From JAVBKV01 sp031553885 (GTDB lineage: Bacteria > Bacteroidota > Bacteroidia > Bacteroidales > Azobacteroidaceae), in assembly GCA_031553885.1 (NCBI GenBank), contig JAVBKV010000012.1:1-61672 (forward strand): a DNA stretch of 61,672 nt, written 5' to 3'. This document shows positions 61,272-61,672 of the stretch, piece by piece (the first letter of the stretch is position 1; the number at the start of each line of letters is the position of its first letter). The notes beneath the pieces were generated by a model. It had not been told where the DNA came from and ran no database searches. It saw only the letters and a list, made by a program, of their open reading frames with translations. Position numbers and translations under genes: made by a program.

Positions 61272-61672
<401 letters not shown>

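Overview
The window is chromosomal DNA of a member of the Bacteroidales. The evidence is a type IX secretion system (SprA, PorP, GldK-N), a T9SS sorting-domain cargo protein, SusC-like Ton-box motifs, promoters of the TTTG-N19-21-TAnnTTTG type, an almost complete lack of Shine-Dalgarno sequences, and the 5S/23S rRNA sequence. The gut family Odoribacteraceae is possible, but that is a guess from gene content. I see no phage, insertion sequence, CRISPR array or tRNA. The gene set looks like core genome.

Layout. 1-660: bactofilin, with a divergent promoter that may drive a very short transcript. 682-4488: secreted GH2 beta-galactosidase-like enzyme. 4489-4878: gap holding a GC-rich inverted-repeat element. 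4879-5229: folB. 5278-11369: a leftward energy-transduction operon (exbB, exbD, exbD, tonB, small membrane protein, PstS-like lipoprotein, TPR protein). 11827-23139: a leftward respiratory operon nuoA-B-CD-H-I-J-K-L-M-N, followed 6 bases later by a Gfo/Idh/MocA dehydrogenase. The NADH-oxidising subunits NuoE, F and G are absent. Five spacers of this operon hold AT-rich palindromes that sit against the stop codon of the preceding gene. 23313-25276: a TlpA-like thioredoxin protein and cutC. 25424-35025: ruvA, sprA and a serine-type sulfatase. 35036-40415: a TolC/RND/adaptor efflux operon. 40524-43260: rplS and pnp. 43463-48540: a cysteine-less thioredoxin-like lipoprotein, greA with a terminator-like hairpin in its leader, a HIT protein, a SIS isomerase and PfkB kinase pair, and an M16 peptidase. 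48679-55034: porP-gldK-gldL-gldM-gldN, the T9SS core and motor, followed by two half-size chromate transporters and a T9SS cargo protein. 57225-60943: an ECF sigma factor, a membrane protein joining a carboxypeptidase-regulatory/Ton-box module to a TonB C-terminal domain, and a divergent vWA protein with the same Ton-box module. 61012-61672: 5S rRNA and the 3' end of 23S rRNA on the minus strand.

How the genes work together. The ExbB/ExbD/TonB operon, the Nuo proton pump and the GldL/GldM proton-driven motor all concern making or spending proton-motive force at the cell envelope. SprA, PorP and GldK-N build the secretion machine that exports proteins such as the 56200-57231 product. The least explained parts are the sigma/TonB-domain/vWA locus, the nuo spacer palindromes, the greA leader, the short divergent transcript near 600, and the long Gly/Ser linker of GldL.
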